From CAYSAA01 sp964428905 (GTDB lineage: Bacteria; Atribacterota; Phoenicimicrobiia; Phoenicimicrobiales; Stramentimicrobiaceae), in assembly GCA_964428905.1 (NCBI GenBank), contig CAYSAA010000063.1:1-34408 (forward strand): DNA of 34,408 nt, read 5' to 3'. The notes beneath the pieces were generated by a model, which did no database searches, was not told where the DNA came from, and saw only the letters and a list, made by a program, of their open reading frames with translations. A program made the position numbers and the translations under genes. Of this stretch, positions 1 to 8,068 are shown piece by piece. Positions within the stretch are counted from its first letter, which is position 1; every line of letters begins with the position of its first letter.

Positions 1-137
1 AGGCAAAATCAGAAGATCCTCTTTCCTTGGAGCCTGGGATATTTACCATCGATTGGATGATGGGAGCTGGATGAGCTGAGAGGTTCACGTCCAGTTCTGC
101 GAGAGGCTGTGGGTGAAATTCCCATGGTCTACTCAAC
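1..137 (+). mobile_element. 3' end of a group II intron (domains V and VI)
   Basis: Positions 64-97 form a 34-nt domain V. An 8-bp outer stem (GAGCTGGA with TCCAGTTC), an internal bulge, a short inner stem and a GAGA tetraloop match the size and layout of bacterial group II introns, and the AGC of the catalytic triad is present. Positions 101-134 fold as domain VI, with GAG/CTC at the base and an unpaired A at 131 as candidate branch point. The intron probably ends at 137 (an AC end), because the sequence that follows resumes an IS3 transposase reading frame in mid-codon. The rest of the intron, including any maturase, lies left of the window. Confidence 0.8.
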
Positions 138-630
138 CCTATATCAGCATCCTCTCCGGCTTTGTCTATCTGGCTGTATTGATATCTACTCCCGCAGGAT
201 AGTCGGCTATGACCTTGGTAAAACCCTATCATCTGAACTTGCCCTGGCTGCCTTAGAAATGGCTATCGCTAAAAGGAGTGTGAAAAACCTGATTCATCAT
301 TCGGATCAGGGGATCCAATATACCTGTAAAGATTATATCAAAATATTATAGGATAATGGTATCAGAATAAGTATGTCCTGGAAAGGCAATCCTTATGATA
401 ATGCCTTTGCTGAATCCTTCCTTAAAACCCTCAAACAGGAGGAGGTGTATCTATGGCAATATGAAAGTTATGATGATGTTATCAAAAGAGTTCCGTATTT
501 TATGATGGATGTGTATAATAAAAAGAGGCTGCATTCGGCATTGGGCTACCGGCCTCCAGAGGAATACGAGAGTTTATTGGCTGAGAATGTCTCTCAGGAA
601 AGTGAGATAGCTAAGACTTTATTTGTCTAG
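138..630 (+). pseudogene. IS3-family transposase OrfB, C-terminal half, broken
   Basis: This is the rve/DDE integrase core of an IS3-family transposase. The first block reads TYI-SGFVYLAV at about 138-178 and then moves by one base into IDIYSRRIVGYDL. The second block is HHSDQGIQYTCKDY. The third is SWKGNPYDNAFAESFLKTLK with the catalytic Glu, and the tail is the usual KRLHSALGYRPPEEY. It is inactive: it has a one-base deletion near 178, an in-frame amber stop at 349-351 with the same frame resuming at once, and a group II intron end in place of its N-terminal half. Family assignment is firm; the exact IS name is unknown. Confidence 0.88.
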
Positions 631-804
631 TCTGAGGGGTGCACTCCAGAGTGGCAATTTAAAAAAACGAACGAAAACCTATTATTTTATTAAAATGTTA
701 TTAAGTCAGTAGTTTTATATTGTAAGATAACAAATTGTGGGTAGATTTTTGCTCTTATTTGCTAATATTATTTTTGTGATTGGGGGTTTATTGATTTAAT
801 TAAT

Positions 805-2817
805 ATGAAAGAATATTCTGAAATAGAAAATTATATAAAATCCATAAAAAAAGAATGGAAGAAATTTATTGATGGAAAATGTATAACAAAATCTAAAATT
901 ATTAGGCCTATAGTCTTAAATTCTTGGAAGAGATCAAAAAGTTATAATATTAAACATAATAAAGTAAATAAAGCTTCTCTTAATAGTAAACAGTTAAATA
1001 ATAAGCTTAAGGAAAATGATATTTTAGTTAAAGAGTCTTCGTTATTACTTCAAATATTGGCCGAATCTGTAAAAGGCTCAGGATTTAGAATAGATTTACT
1101 TAGTAAAGATGTATATATTTTAAAACAATGGGGTGATAGTGAAGTAATTGAAAAATCATTTAATAGTGGCTCATTACCTGGAACATGTAAATCTGAGAAA
1201 TGCGCTGGAACTAATGCAATGGGTTTAGTTGATTATTTAAAAATTCCTGTTCAACTAATTGGTCCAGAGCATTATAATATTAACCTCCATCAATGGACTT
1301 GTTCTGCTGCACCTATTAAAGATAATCTTGGTAATATTGTTGGCATTATCAATATGACAGGTGATTATAAGTTTATTCATAAACATACTTTGGGGATGGT
1401 TATTGCGACTGCAAAGGCTATTGAAAATTATATTGACCGGGGTAATATGCTGAGAAAATTAGAAATAGATAATGAATATATAAATATAGCTATAGAATCG
1501 AGCTCTGATTCAATACTAATAATAGATGAAGAAGGAAACATTATTAAGGCAAATAGTATTTCAGAAGAAATATTAGGTTTGCCAGAAGATGCAATTTTAA
1601 ATCAAAGCTGCAATGATATTTTTGGTATCAATAATCCTTTTATAGAAGCTTTAAATAGAAGGGAAGAAATTAAGGAAGGAGAAATAACATTAAGGATTAA
1701 TAGTAGGAAAAAGGTATTTTATTCGCATTTTGTACCAATTTCTATTAAGACCAAAGCAATTAAAGGAATTGTTGTATTTCTGCGAAAAATGAAAGATGTC
1801 CAGAAAATTGCCCAGAAATATTCAATCTCTAAACCAAGATTTTATTTTGAAGATTTAATTGGACAAGATCAGGATTTTAAAAAATCAATTAATCTGGCAA
1901 AAAAAGCAGCAAAAAGTGATGTAAGAGTCTTACTATCAGGAGAAACTGGTTCGGGGAAAGAGCTCTTTGCACAATCTATTCATAATTATAGTTTAAGAAA
2001 AAATTCACCTTTTATTTCTATAAATAGTGCTGCAATACCTTTAGAATTAATGGAGAGTGAATTATTTGGATATGAAGAAGGTGCTTTTACTGGTGCAAAA
2101 AAGGGAGGATTATTAGGTAAAATTGAGATAGCCGATGGTGGAACTCTATTTCTAGATGAAATCAGTAGTATGCCTTTATCAATGCAAAGTAAATTGCTAA
2201 GATTTATTGAAACTGGAATCATAACTAGAATAGGCGGTAGAGAAGAAATCAGTATTAATGTAAGGATAATAAGTGCTTCTAATAAAAATTTATTTGAAGA
2301 AATTAGACGGGGAAATTTTAGGGAAGATTTGTTCTATCGCATTAATTTGGTTGAAATTCGTATTCCTCCTTTAAGGAAAAGGTTAATGGATATTCCATTA
2401 CTTATAACATACTTTTATAACAAAAAAACTGGTAGACACTTAAAAATAGAACATATAATTAACAGCGAAGCATTAGAAATGTTGATGACTTATAATTGGC
2501 CAGGAAACATTCGAGAATTAGAAAATGTTGTTGAAAGGAGTTTACTAATTAACCCTAAGACTAAGATAACAATAGAAAGTTTGCCACAATATATAACAAA
2601 AAAAGATAACACTTATGAAAAAACAAATCAAATTAGAACTGGAAAACAAAAAAAATTAGTACAAATTGAAAAACAAACTATATTAGAAGTGTTAAAGGCT
2701 AATGATATGAATGTAACATTAACGGCTAAAGAACTTGGAATTTCAAGAAACACACTATATCTGAAAATGAAAAAATATAGAATAAGAAAGGAAAATAATT
2801 TAAGTAATGATTTTTGA
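805..2817 (+). CDS. Sigma-54-dependent transcriptional activator, AcoR-like (GAF-PAS-AAA+-Fis HTH)
   Basis: This 670-residue enhancer-binding protein activates RNA polymerase carrying sigma-54. An N-terminal GAF-like sensor of the AcoR/DhaR type spans about residues 50-210. It includes LPGTCKSEKCAGTNAMG and a WTCSAAPI block typical of that group. A PAS domain follows at about 225-335. The AAA+ domain at about 347-575 has Walker A GETGSGKE (about 379), the sigma-54 contact loop GAFTGA (about 426), a Walker B ending FLDE and the arginine-finger region. A Fis-type helix-turn-helix closes the protein (AKELGISRNTLYLKMKKY). There is no receiver domain, so a small ligand rather than a kinase probably controls it. 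The likely target is the -24/-12 promoter 157 bases downstream. A catabolic operon with aminotransferase, CoA-transferase and TRAP genes follows it, in keeping with an acid or amine inducer (inference). Confidence 0.93.
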   Translation: MKEYSEIENYIKSIKKEWKKFIDGKCITKSKIIRPIVLNSWKRSKSYNIKHNKVNKASLNSKQLNNKLKENDILVKESSLLLQILAESVKGSGFRIDLLSKDVYILKQWGDSEVIEKSFNSGSLPGTCKSEKCAGTNAMGLVDYLKIPVQLIGPEHYNINLHQWTCSAAPIKDNLGNIVGIINMTGDYKFIHKHTLGMVIATAKAIENYIDRGNMLRKLEIDNEYINIAIESSSDSILIIDEEGNIIKANSISEEILGLPEDAILNQSCNDIFGINNPFIEALNRREEIKEGEITLRINSRKKVFYSHFVPISIKTKAIKGIVVFLRKMKDVQKIAQKYSISKPRFYFEDLIGQDQDFKKSINLAKKAAKSDVRVLLSGETGSGKELFAQSIHNYSLRKNSPFISINSAAIPLELMESELFGYEEGAFTGAKKGGLLGKIEIADGGTLFLDEISSMPLSMQSKLLRFIETGIITRIGGREEISINVRIISASNKNLFEEIRRGNFREDLFYRINLVEIRIPPLRKRLMDIPLLITYFYNKKTGRHLKIEHIINSEALEMLMTYNWPGNIRELENVVERSLLINPKTKITIESLPQYITKKDNTYEKTNQIRTGKQKKLVQIEKQTILEVLKANDMNVTLTAKELGISRNTLYLKMKKYRIRKENNLSNDF

Positions 2818-2973
2818 AATTATTAGTGTTGAAAAATAGGACATTTGTATTAAAATAATACAGTTTAGTTAAGTATATATTATTTATAACGAGAGGCTAA
2901 TATAAATATTTCCTATTGTTTTTATGTAGTATTTTCTAAGGTTTATAAAAAATTTAAATTATATTTCAATAAT

Positions 2974-2988
2974 TGGCACAACAATTGC
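2974..2988 (+). promoter_or_regulatory. Sigma-54 (-24/-12) promoter
   Basis: TGGCAC, five bases, TTGC. The GG pair (2975-2976) and the GC pair (2987-2988) have the exact spacing of the sigma-54 consensus. Transcription would start near 3000 and run into the CoA-transferase fragment and the aminotransferase. The gene just upstream encodes a sigma-54 activator, so the pairing is very likely functional or was until recently. Confidence 0.85.
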
Positions 2989-3053
2989 TTATATTAATAA
3001 TTATAATGCTTTACTAATCCCTAGTTATAGTTAAATTTGGGTTGTATTATGAT

Positions 3054-3240
3054 ATGAAGGGTTCATTAGTTAACAAAGAATTGTATATTAGGATAAAGTC
3101 CCTTAAAATGAAACAAATAATAATGACTGCCGATCAGGCTATATCTCTTATAGAGGATGGAATTACCATTGCTACCAGCGGCTTTATACCGGCAGGTTAT
3201 CCTAAAATTATTCCTTTAGCCTTAACCAATAGGCTGAAAA
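3054..3240 (+). pseudogene. Acetyl-CoA hydrolase/CoA-transferase, N-terminal fragment
   Basis: About 60 codons match the N-terminus of the acetyl-CoA hydrolase/succinyl-CoA (Cat1, 4-hydroxybutyrate) CoA-transferase family. The run is RIKSLKMKQIIMTADQA, ISLIEDGITIATSGF, then IPAGYPKIIPLALTNRLK. The full protein would be around 430-520 residues. Here homology ends near 3240, where a group II intron remnant begins and carries an in-frame stop at 3282-3284. The fragment is the first gene after the sigma-54 promoter, so it marks what that promoter used to drive. A second remnant of the same family lies at 14334-14575. Confidence 0.8.
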
Positions 3241-3496
3241 GAGATGTTGATTCGATTAGGGCTACCAGACTGGAAAGCGCTTAGCCTAGCCAATACCCGC
3301 AAAGCTTACTGGCATATTGCTGGGGATTCTCTAAACAGCGCCTTATCCAATGCCTATTGGGCTAACCTTGGGCTTATGAGCCTGACCAATCGTTATGTTG
3401 AGATTCATAGCGCTTTGTGAACTGCCGTATACCTAACGGTACGTACGGTGATGTTAGAGAACAGTAGATGAATTAATCATCTACCTCCTACTCGAT
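3237..3496 (+). mobile_element. Group II intron 3' fragment: maturase C-terminus plus domains V and VI
   Basis: One frame (about 3237-3420) reads RLGLPDWKALSLANTRKAYW, then HIAGDSLNSALSNAYW, then GLMSLTNRY and a stop. This is the C-terminal end of a group II intron reverse transcriptase/maturase. It is followed by a domain V-like stretch at 3419-3457 with CCGT paired to ACGG. Domain VI is a perfect 8-bp hairpin (GTAGATGA with TCATCTAC) leading to CCTACTCGAT, a common bacterial group II intron terminus. The 5' part of the intron is missing, and the CoA-transferase gene does not resume after 3496, so this is a dead, rearranged remnant. Confidence 0.82.
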
Positions 3497-3526
3497 TTTA
3501 ATTTAATGTATTGAGGAGCGGTTAAT

Positions 3527-4860
3527 ATGGAAAAAAATTATGCAAATATAACAACTCAGATTCCAGGTAAAAACTCAGCATCATTAAAGAACTTAGGAGA
3601 AAAATTTGTAGCTTCAGGATCCATGTATTCAATGTATCAAATTATTGCTGAAAAAAGTGAAGGTGCAATTGTAACTGATGTTGATAGCAATGAGTATATT
3701 GATTTTTATGCAGGTGTTGGTGCCGCAAGTTTAGGTAATAGAAATGGTAAAGTTATCGAAGCAGTAAAAAAGCAATTAGACAAGCTCGTGCATACCTGTT
3801 TTGGGGCTGCCATGAATGAGCCTTTTATTAGATTGGCGGAAAGGTTAGCAGAAATTACACCAGGAAGCTTTGAAAAAAGAACTCCTCTTTTTAATAGTGG
3901 ATCAGAAACAGTAGATAATTCAATAAAAATTGCCCGAGTATATACAATGAGACGTGCAACTATCGCTTTTGATCATGCTTTTCATGGCAAGACCTTATTG
4001 GCAATAACTTTGAATGGTATGGTTAAACCTTTAAAACAAGGCTATGGGCCATATATCTCGGAGGTTTATCGATTCCCTTATCCATATTGTTACCGGTGCC
4101 CTTTTTCTCTGGAATATCCATCATGCTTTCCTTAAAATGTTTTAAGTTTATTGAGGAGGGATTTTTAACCAGAGTTGATGCCGCTGATGTAGCTGCTTTG
4201 ATATTTGAACCAATGTTAGGTGATGGTGGTTATGTATTTGCACCGAATAACTTTTTGGTAGGTTTACAAAAATTATGCAATAAGTATGACATTGTGTTCA
4301 TTGTTGACGAGATCCAAACTGGTTTTGGTAGAACAGGTACATTATTAGCAAGTGAACATTCTGGAATTGAACCCGATCTAATTCTAATGTCCAAATCATT
4401 ATCCAATGGTTTCCCGGTTAGTGCAGTAACTGGTAAAAAGGAAATTATGAATAGTGCTCTTTTACTTGGAGGCACGTTTGTAGGTCATCCTGTTTCATGT
4501 GCGGCTGCATTAGCTGTTCTTGATATTTTTAAAGAAGAAAATATATTAGATGAAGTGAAGAAAAAGGAACAGATAATAAAAGATAGACTTGATAAGATGT
4601 ATAAAAACATATCAATTATTGGAGATATTGATGGCAAAGGTATGGCATGGAGGATAGAGTTAGTCAAAGATAGAGTTACTAAAGAACCTGCTCCAGAATT
4701 AACAATGCAAGTATGTCAGGAATGCCTTAAAAAGGGACTAATTATTATGAAATCTGGAGCGTATAGAAATGTAATTCGCTTCATAGCTCCATTAACAATT
4801 CAAATTGATCAACTTAATGAAGGTTTTGATATTCTTGAAGAAGTATTAAGTAAATATTAG
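3527..4860 (+). pseudogene. Class III aminotransferase (GabT-like), frameshifted
   Basis: This was a pyridoxal-phosphate aminotransferase of the 4-aminobutyrate/ornithine (class III) type of about 445 residues. The 5' part (3527-4135, after a GAGGAG ribosome-binding site) carries the fold start, LFNSGSETVDNSIKIAR and the Cys-rich CYRCPFSLEYPSC. A frameshift near 4125-4138 moves the frame. The remainder to 4860 has FIVDEIQTGFGRTG and the cofactor lysine region MSKSLSNGFPVSAVTG. Both halves align end to end with the intact paralogue at 12974-14350, including the spaced cysteines, so the break is real unless it is a sequencing error. Everything else in the reading frame is well kept, so the inactivation looks recent. 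Confidence 0.85.
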
Positions 4861-4989
4861 TTAATGGTTGATTTTAGAATATATCTAAAATCAATGAATT
4901 ATGGTAATAGTACTATGCTTAAGTTGCGCTTAGAACATTGAAAGGTTGTTGATATTAAAGTAAAAGAACAACTTTGGTTAACCTTAAAG

Positions 4990-5174
4990 ACCACCTTCTT
5001 AGAAATTCTTAGAAGGTGGTAATGGATAAATGGTTTTGCCATTAGGACGATCAATATGGGTATGATATGAATAGGATATTATATATTACCAAATGGAAAA
5101 AATTATCTCATATCATCCATAAATTTAAATATCATATCGTCTTCTGTCTCAAGTACAAATACTGTATATTAAAA
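4990..5174 (+). mobile_element. IS200/IS605 left end with truncated TnpA
   Basis: A 10-bp hairpin (4990-4999 with 5011-5020, ACCACCTTCT) is followed, after about 65 bases, by a frame reading KWKKLSHIIHKFKYHIVF then CLKYKYCILKK and a stop (about 5094-5174). That is the N-terminus of an IS200-type Y1 transposase (SLSH...KYH(I/V)VF...KY). No start codon is evident, and the catalytic HUH and tyrosine segments are absent. The hairpin and the next 25 or so bases resemble 24019-24066, so the two belong to one element family. With the flanks, this accounts for most of the 448-base gap between the aminotransferase and dctP. Confidence 0.7.
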
Positions 5175-5308
5175 AGTGAGTTGGCTAAGTTTGTCGAACA
5201 AACCCTAAATAGAACTTGAAAATGGAGGTGATGAGAAAATCTTACAAAAAAGAAATATTTTAAGATAAATAAATTAGGAATTAAAAAATTTTATAAAGGA
5301 GATAAATA

Positions 5309-6385
5309 ATGAAAAATGAAAAAAAGTTTTTTGGGAAAAATTATATTATGGTATTTACAATTCTAGTAGTTCTATTTTTAGTGAGTATATTTTCATCTTC
5401 AGCTATTGCGCAAATAGAGCATAGGTGGACATTTGCACATCCGAATGTGAGAGAATTACAAAATAGAGCTATGGAATTATTTTGTGATCTTGTGAAAGTC
5501 TATTCAGATGGAAAAATGGAAATTGAATTTTATCCGAATGGACTTTTAGGTGACCATGATGAAACGTTTCACGCCGTACAAGAGGGGAGTATTGATATGG
5601 CCGCATTATATCCCTACACTAATTTAGTTCCCCATGGAGTGTTGGATGGCATGTGTTGGTCCACTCAGACTTTTAACCAAGGAGCTATATTATATGATCA
5701 AGATGATGGCATGTTAGCGAAAGTGATGGGAGATGCTTATAAAGAAGTTGGGATGCATTTACTTTTTAATGTAGTTGATGGGGTTTATGGAATTGGTAAT
5801 AATGTTAGACCAATAAAAACACCAGAAGATTTTGCAAATCTAAAGTGGCGTGTTTCTGGTACCCTTGGTTATGTTAAGACCTTTGAAAATTTAGGAAAAG
5901 GGACTGGAATGGTTCTCACAACAATTCCTTGGGGTGAACTATATAATGCTTTAGATAGAGGCGTAGTAGATGGATGTTGGAGTACATGGAGTTCTATGGT
6001 TGAAGAAAGACACATGGAAGTTTTAAAATATTATACTGCGCTAGATTTGCAATTTAGTGTCAATTACATTGTTGTAAATGAAGAAAAATGGGATAGTTTG
6101 CCCAAAGAATTACAGGAAGCTTTGAACAGAGCTGGGGAAGCTGCACAAATATATAGCTGGGAAACACATCGCCGTACTATATCTGAATATAAAGTACAAA
6201 TTACCGAGAGTGGTACTGAGATATATTATCCTACCTCAGAAGAAATAAGATTATTTAGAGAAAAATCGGATATTCCAGCAATATGGGAAGAGTTATTTTC
6301 GCCAGTACTTGAAGAGCTGTATCAAGATAAGGATATGCCCCAGACAATCTTAGATGAAATACTCAGAGTATCCGAATCTTATTAA
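5309..6385 (+). CDS. TRAP transporter substrate-binding protein (DctP family)
   Basis: This 358-residue extracytoplasmic receptor delivers an organic acid to the TRAP membrane subunits. A signal peptide is clear: positively charged start, hydrophobic stretch IMVFTILVVLFLVSIF, and cleavage after SSAIA at about residue 35. The body has the family landmarks: FYPNGLLGDHDETFHAVQEGSIDMA, the segment LKWRVSG with the arginine that usually clamps the ligand carboxylate, and IPWGELYNALDRGVVDG. The start follows AAAGGAG at good spacing. A strong hairpin terminator follows the gene. The cognate DctQ and DctM genes lie 1.1 kb downstream beyond transposase relics, so the receptor is now a separate transcription unit. 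Homologues bind keto acids, sugar acids or acylated amino acids; neighbours favour the last (inference). Confidence 0.92.
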   Translation: MKNEKKFFGKNYIMVFTILVVLFLVSIFSSSAIAQIEHRWTFAHPNVRELQNRAMELFCDLVKVYSDGKMEIEFYPNGLLGDHDETFHAVQEGSIDMAALYPYTNLVPHGVLDGMCWSTQTFNQGAILYDQDDGMLAKVMGDAYKEVGMHLLFNVVDGVYGIGNNVRPIKTPEDFANLKWRVSGTLGYVKTFENLGKGTGMVLTTIPWGELYNALDRGVVDGCWSTWSSMVEERHMEVLKYYTALDLQFSVNYIVVNEEKWDSLPKELQEALNRAGEAAQIYSWETHRRTISEYKVQITESGTEIYYPTSEEIRLFREKSDIPAIWEELFSPVLEELYQDKDMPQTILDEILRVSESY

Positions 6386-6403
6386 AATAATAATTAAAAA
6401 TTT

Positions 6404-6447
6404 AATTGAAGTTAATATGTCTTGTTTAAGACATATTAACTTCAATT
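6404..6447 (+). terminator. Perfect 20-bp hairpin after dctP
   Basis: The arms 6404-6423 and 6428-6447 are perfectly complementary around a GTTT loop, 19 bases after the dctP stop. The arms are AT-rich and symmetrical, so it could end transcription in both directions. It would uncouple dctP from the permease genes further on. Confidence 0.7.
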
Positions 6448-6566
6448 ATTGTTGACTATTTTGGTAATGGTCTATAGTGAGACAATATTAAATTATCATA
6501 TTTTAAAAGATTCTTACATCGTGCAAAAATTTGGTGGCTGTTCTTTGACAAAATATGTCCAAAACA

Positions 6567-6895
6567 CCTATATTTATTCCGATTAGGGAACCTTGGCGTA
6601 ATGGCATTGTAGAACATTTTCAGTATGAGTTTGATCGGATTTTTTTTGAATGAAGCCGATATTTGATAATTTTAGTGACCTATCACAGAAGGCTAAGGGA
6701 TTTGAGCAATTTCATAACCAAAATCATTGTTACAGTACCTTGGTAGGATTAACTCCTTACCAGCGCTGTACTTGGAATATCAAGTATTTACCAGATTCTT
6801 TTCGATTACCGGAGAAGTTAATTATACCTCCCGGGCAAATCCATCTTATCCGTTTTATTCGCAGCAACTGTCTTTTGGATGTCTTTGGAGAATGA
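6567..6895 (+). pseudogene. Integrase-core transposase (IS481-like), C-terminal relic
   Basis: Two frames together read PIFIPIREPWRNGIVEHFQ and EFDRIFFE at 6567-6650, then from 6650 a shifted frame NFSDLSQKAKGFEQFHNQNH, YSTLVGLTPYQR and IHLIRFIRSNCLLDVFGE. This is the DDE integrase core with its terminal Glu region and the C-terminal tail of an IS481-like or related rve transposase. A frameshift at the T-run near 6640 and an early stop break it, and the N-terminal half is absent. A matching N-terminal relic of what looks like the same transposase type lies on the other strand at 16669-16992. Confidence 0.72.
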
Positions 6896-6977
6896 TTTAT
6901 TATACTTGCTGATGTAGAAATTCCATGCCTATCGTGGCCATAAGCTGAATTCTATGATCAGAAAAAAAGTGAATATG

Positions 6978-7118
6978 GCCAGAAAACAACAGGAATCATT
7001 CCTCAAGGAGAAAATCAGGGATATTTCCTACGAACATCCCTGTGACGGTTACCAGAGAATAACAGCACAATTGCCTAGGGAGAATATCAATATCAATCAT
7101 AAATTGATTTATTTTTTT
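6978..7118 (+). pseudogene. IS3-family OrfB N-terminal fragment
   Basis: The frame reads ARKQQESFLKEKIRDISYE, then HPCDGYQRITAQLPRE and NININHKLIYFF. This is the HTH_21 region that opens IS3 OrfB (usual form: I..I....P.YGYRRIT..LR..G..VNHKRVYRL). Homology stops near 7118 and the rest of the 6954-7220 frame is unrelated. It complements the C-terminal OrfB piece at 138-630 but is too short to say they were one element. Confidence 0.6.
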
Positions 7119-7220
7119 CTGTTTGGTGGTGTATTTTCGATTGAAATTTACAGTATTGATTGTGGACAGTACCTACGCAATACGACTACTATTTTTAAAA
7201 TAACTCATAGAAACAAATAG

Positions 7221-7531
7221 CAACTAAAATCATATAATACCAAGGATTTCAAAAATCTATATTATTATTAAGGTAGAATAAGTTAGAATATTGAAAAAGC
7301 TTAAGATAAGAACGACTTACAGGTTTAAGTGATACAAATTAAGTGGTGAACAAAAATAAAAATTGTCCAAAGATCTAACGATTAATTTGAAATCAGCTAT
7401 CCATACAAATATGAATATACTATCTTTACATAGATAATTTTTCAATATTGTCGGATTAAATTATCCTGTGTAGTAACATTCACTAATTTTGAAATATTTC
7501 TTAATAATTAAGATATTTAGGAGGTAATGGA
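7221..7531. other. AT-rich intergenic stretch with no recognised feature
   Basis: About 310 bases between the IS3 fragment and dctQ. I see no coding frame with recognisable homology, no strong hairpin and no -24/-12 promoter. The promoter of dctQM-abgB probably lies here, but no clear -35/-10 pair stands out. Confidence 0.4.
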
Positions 7532-8053
7532 ATGATTTATGCTTTTATAAAAAAAATTTTAAAATTAATAAACATCTTAGAAACAACTTCTTGTTACATA
7601 GGAATGTGGTTATGTGCCATCCTAACTTTTATGGGGGTTATAAATAGGTATATCTTGAACTTTCCCGCTATGTGGATAGATGATTTAGCTGTTTATATAT
7701 TTACGTTTTATTTATTTATAAGTATTGCTTTAACTACTAGAGAGGATAGTCATCTAAAGATAACAGTGTTTCAAAACAAATTTTTTAAGAAAAATTCTAC
7801 TGTAAGTATTTTTTATAGCATCTTTTTAAGAGGTTTGACATTTTTTATTTTAATCTTTTTTATACCACCAACTTATAATTTTTTTATACGTGCAGTAAAA
7901 TACCCTGAATATGGTACGCTTGTTCGTTGGTTTAATACAAGCTGGTTAGCATATATGTTATTTTTTATGGTAATGTTATTGTTGATACATACATTACAAT
8001 GGATAGTAAAAGATATTATTTTAATCAAAGAAAGTAAGAATAAATTGATGTAA
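7532..8053 (+). CDS. TRAP transporter small permease (DctQ family)
   Basis: This 173-residue inner-membrane protein has four predicted transmembrane helices, as expected for DctQ. The family signature region is visible as INRYILNFPAMWIDDLAVYIF followed by LTTREDSHLKI, near the second helix and its cytoplasmic loop. DctQ pairs with the large DctM permease and links it to the periplasmic receptor. The start follows AGGAGG. It ends directly against the dctM region (stop at 8051-8053), so the two are cotranscribed and probably translationally coupled. Confidence 0.9.
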   Translation: MIYAFIKKILKLINILETTSCYIGMWLCAILTFMGVINRYILNFPAMWIDDLAVYIFTFYLFISIALTTREDSHLKITVFQNKFFKKNSTVSIFYSIFLRGLTFFILIFFIPPTYNFFIRAVKYPEYGTLVRWFNTSWLAYMLFFMVMLLLIHTLQWIVKDIILIKESKNKLM

Positions 8054-8068
8054 ATGGAGGGCCTTATT

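Noticed and set aside
349..351. Recoded amber codon in the IS3 transposase
   Set aside because: The same frame continues after TAG, but the gene also has a frameshift near 178 and lacks its 5' half, so plain decay is the simpler reading.
738..753. Possible -24/-12 site upstream of the sigma-54 activator gene (TGG, nine bases, then TTGCT)
   Set aside because: GG and GC have the right spacing, but the CAC of the -24 element is absent. Too weak to list as a promoter; autoregulation remains only a possibility.
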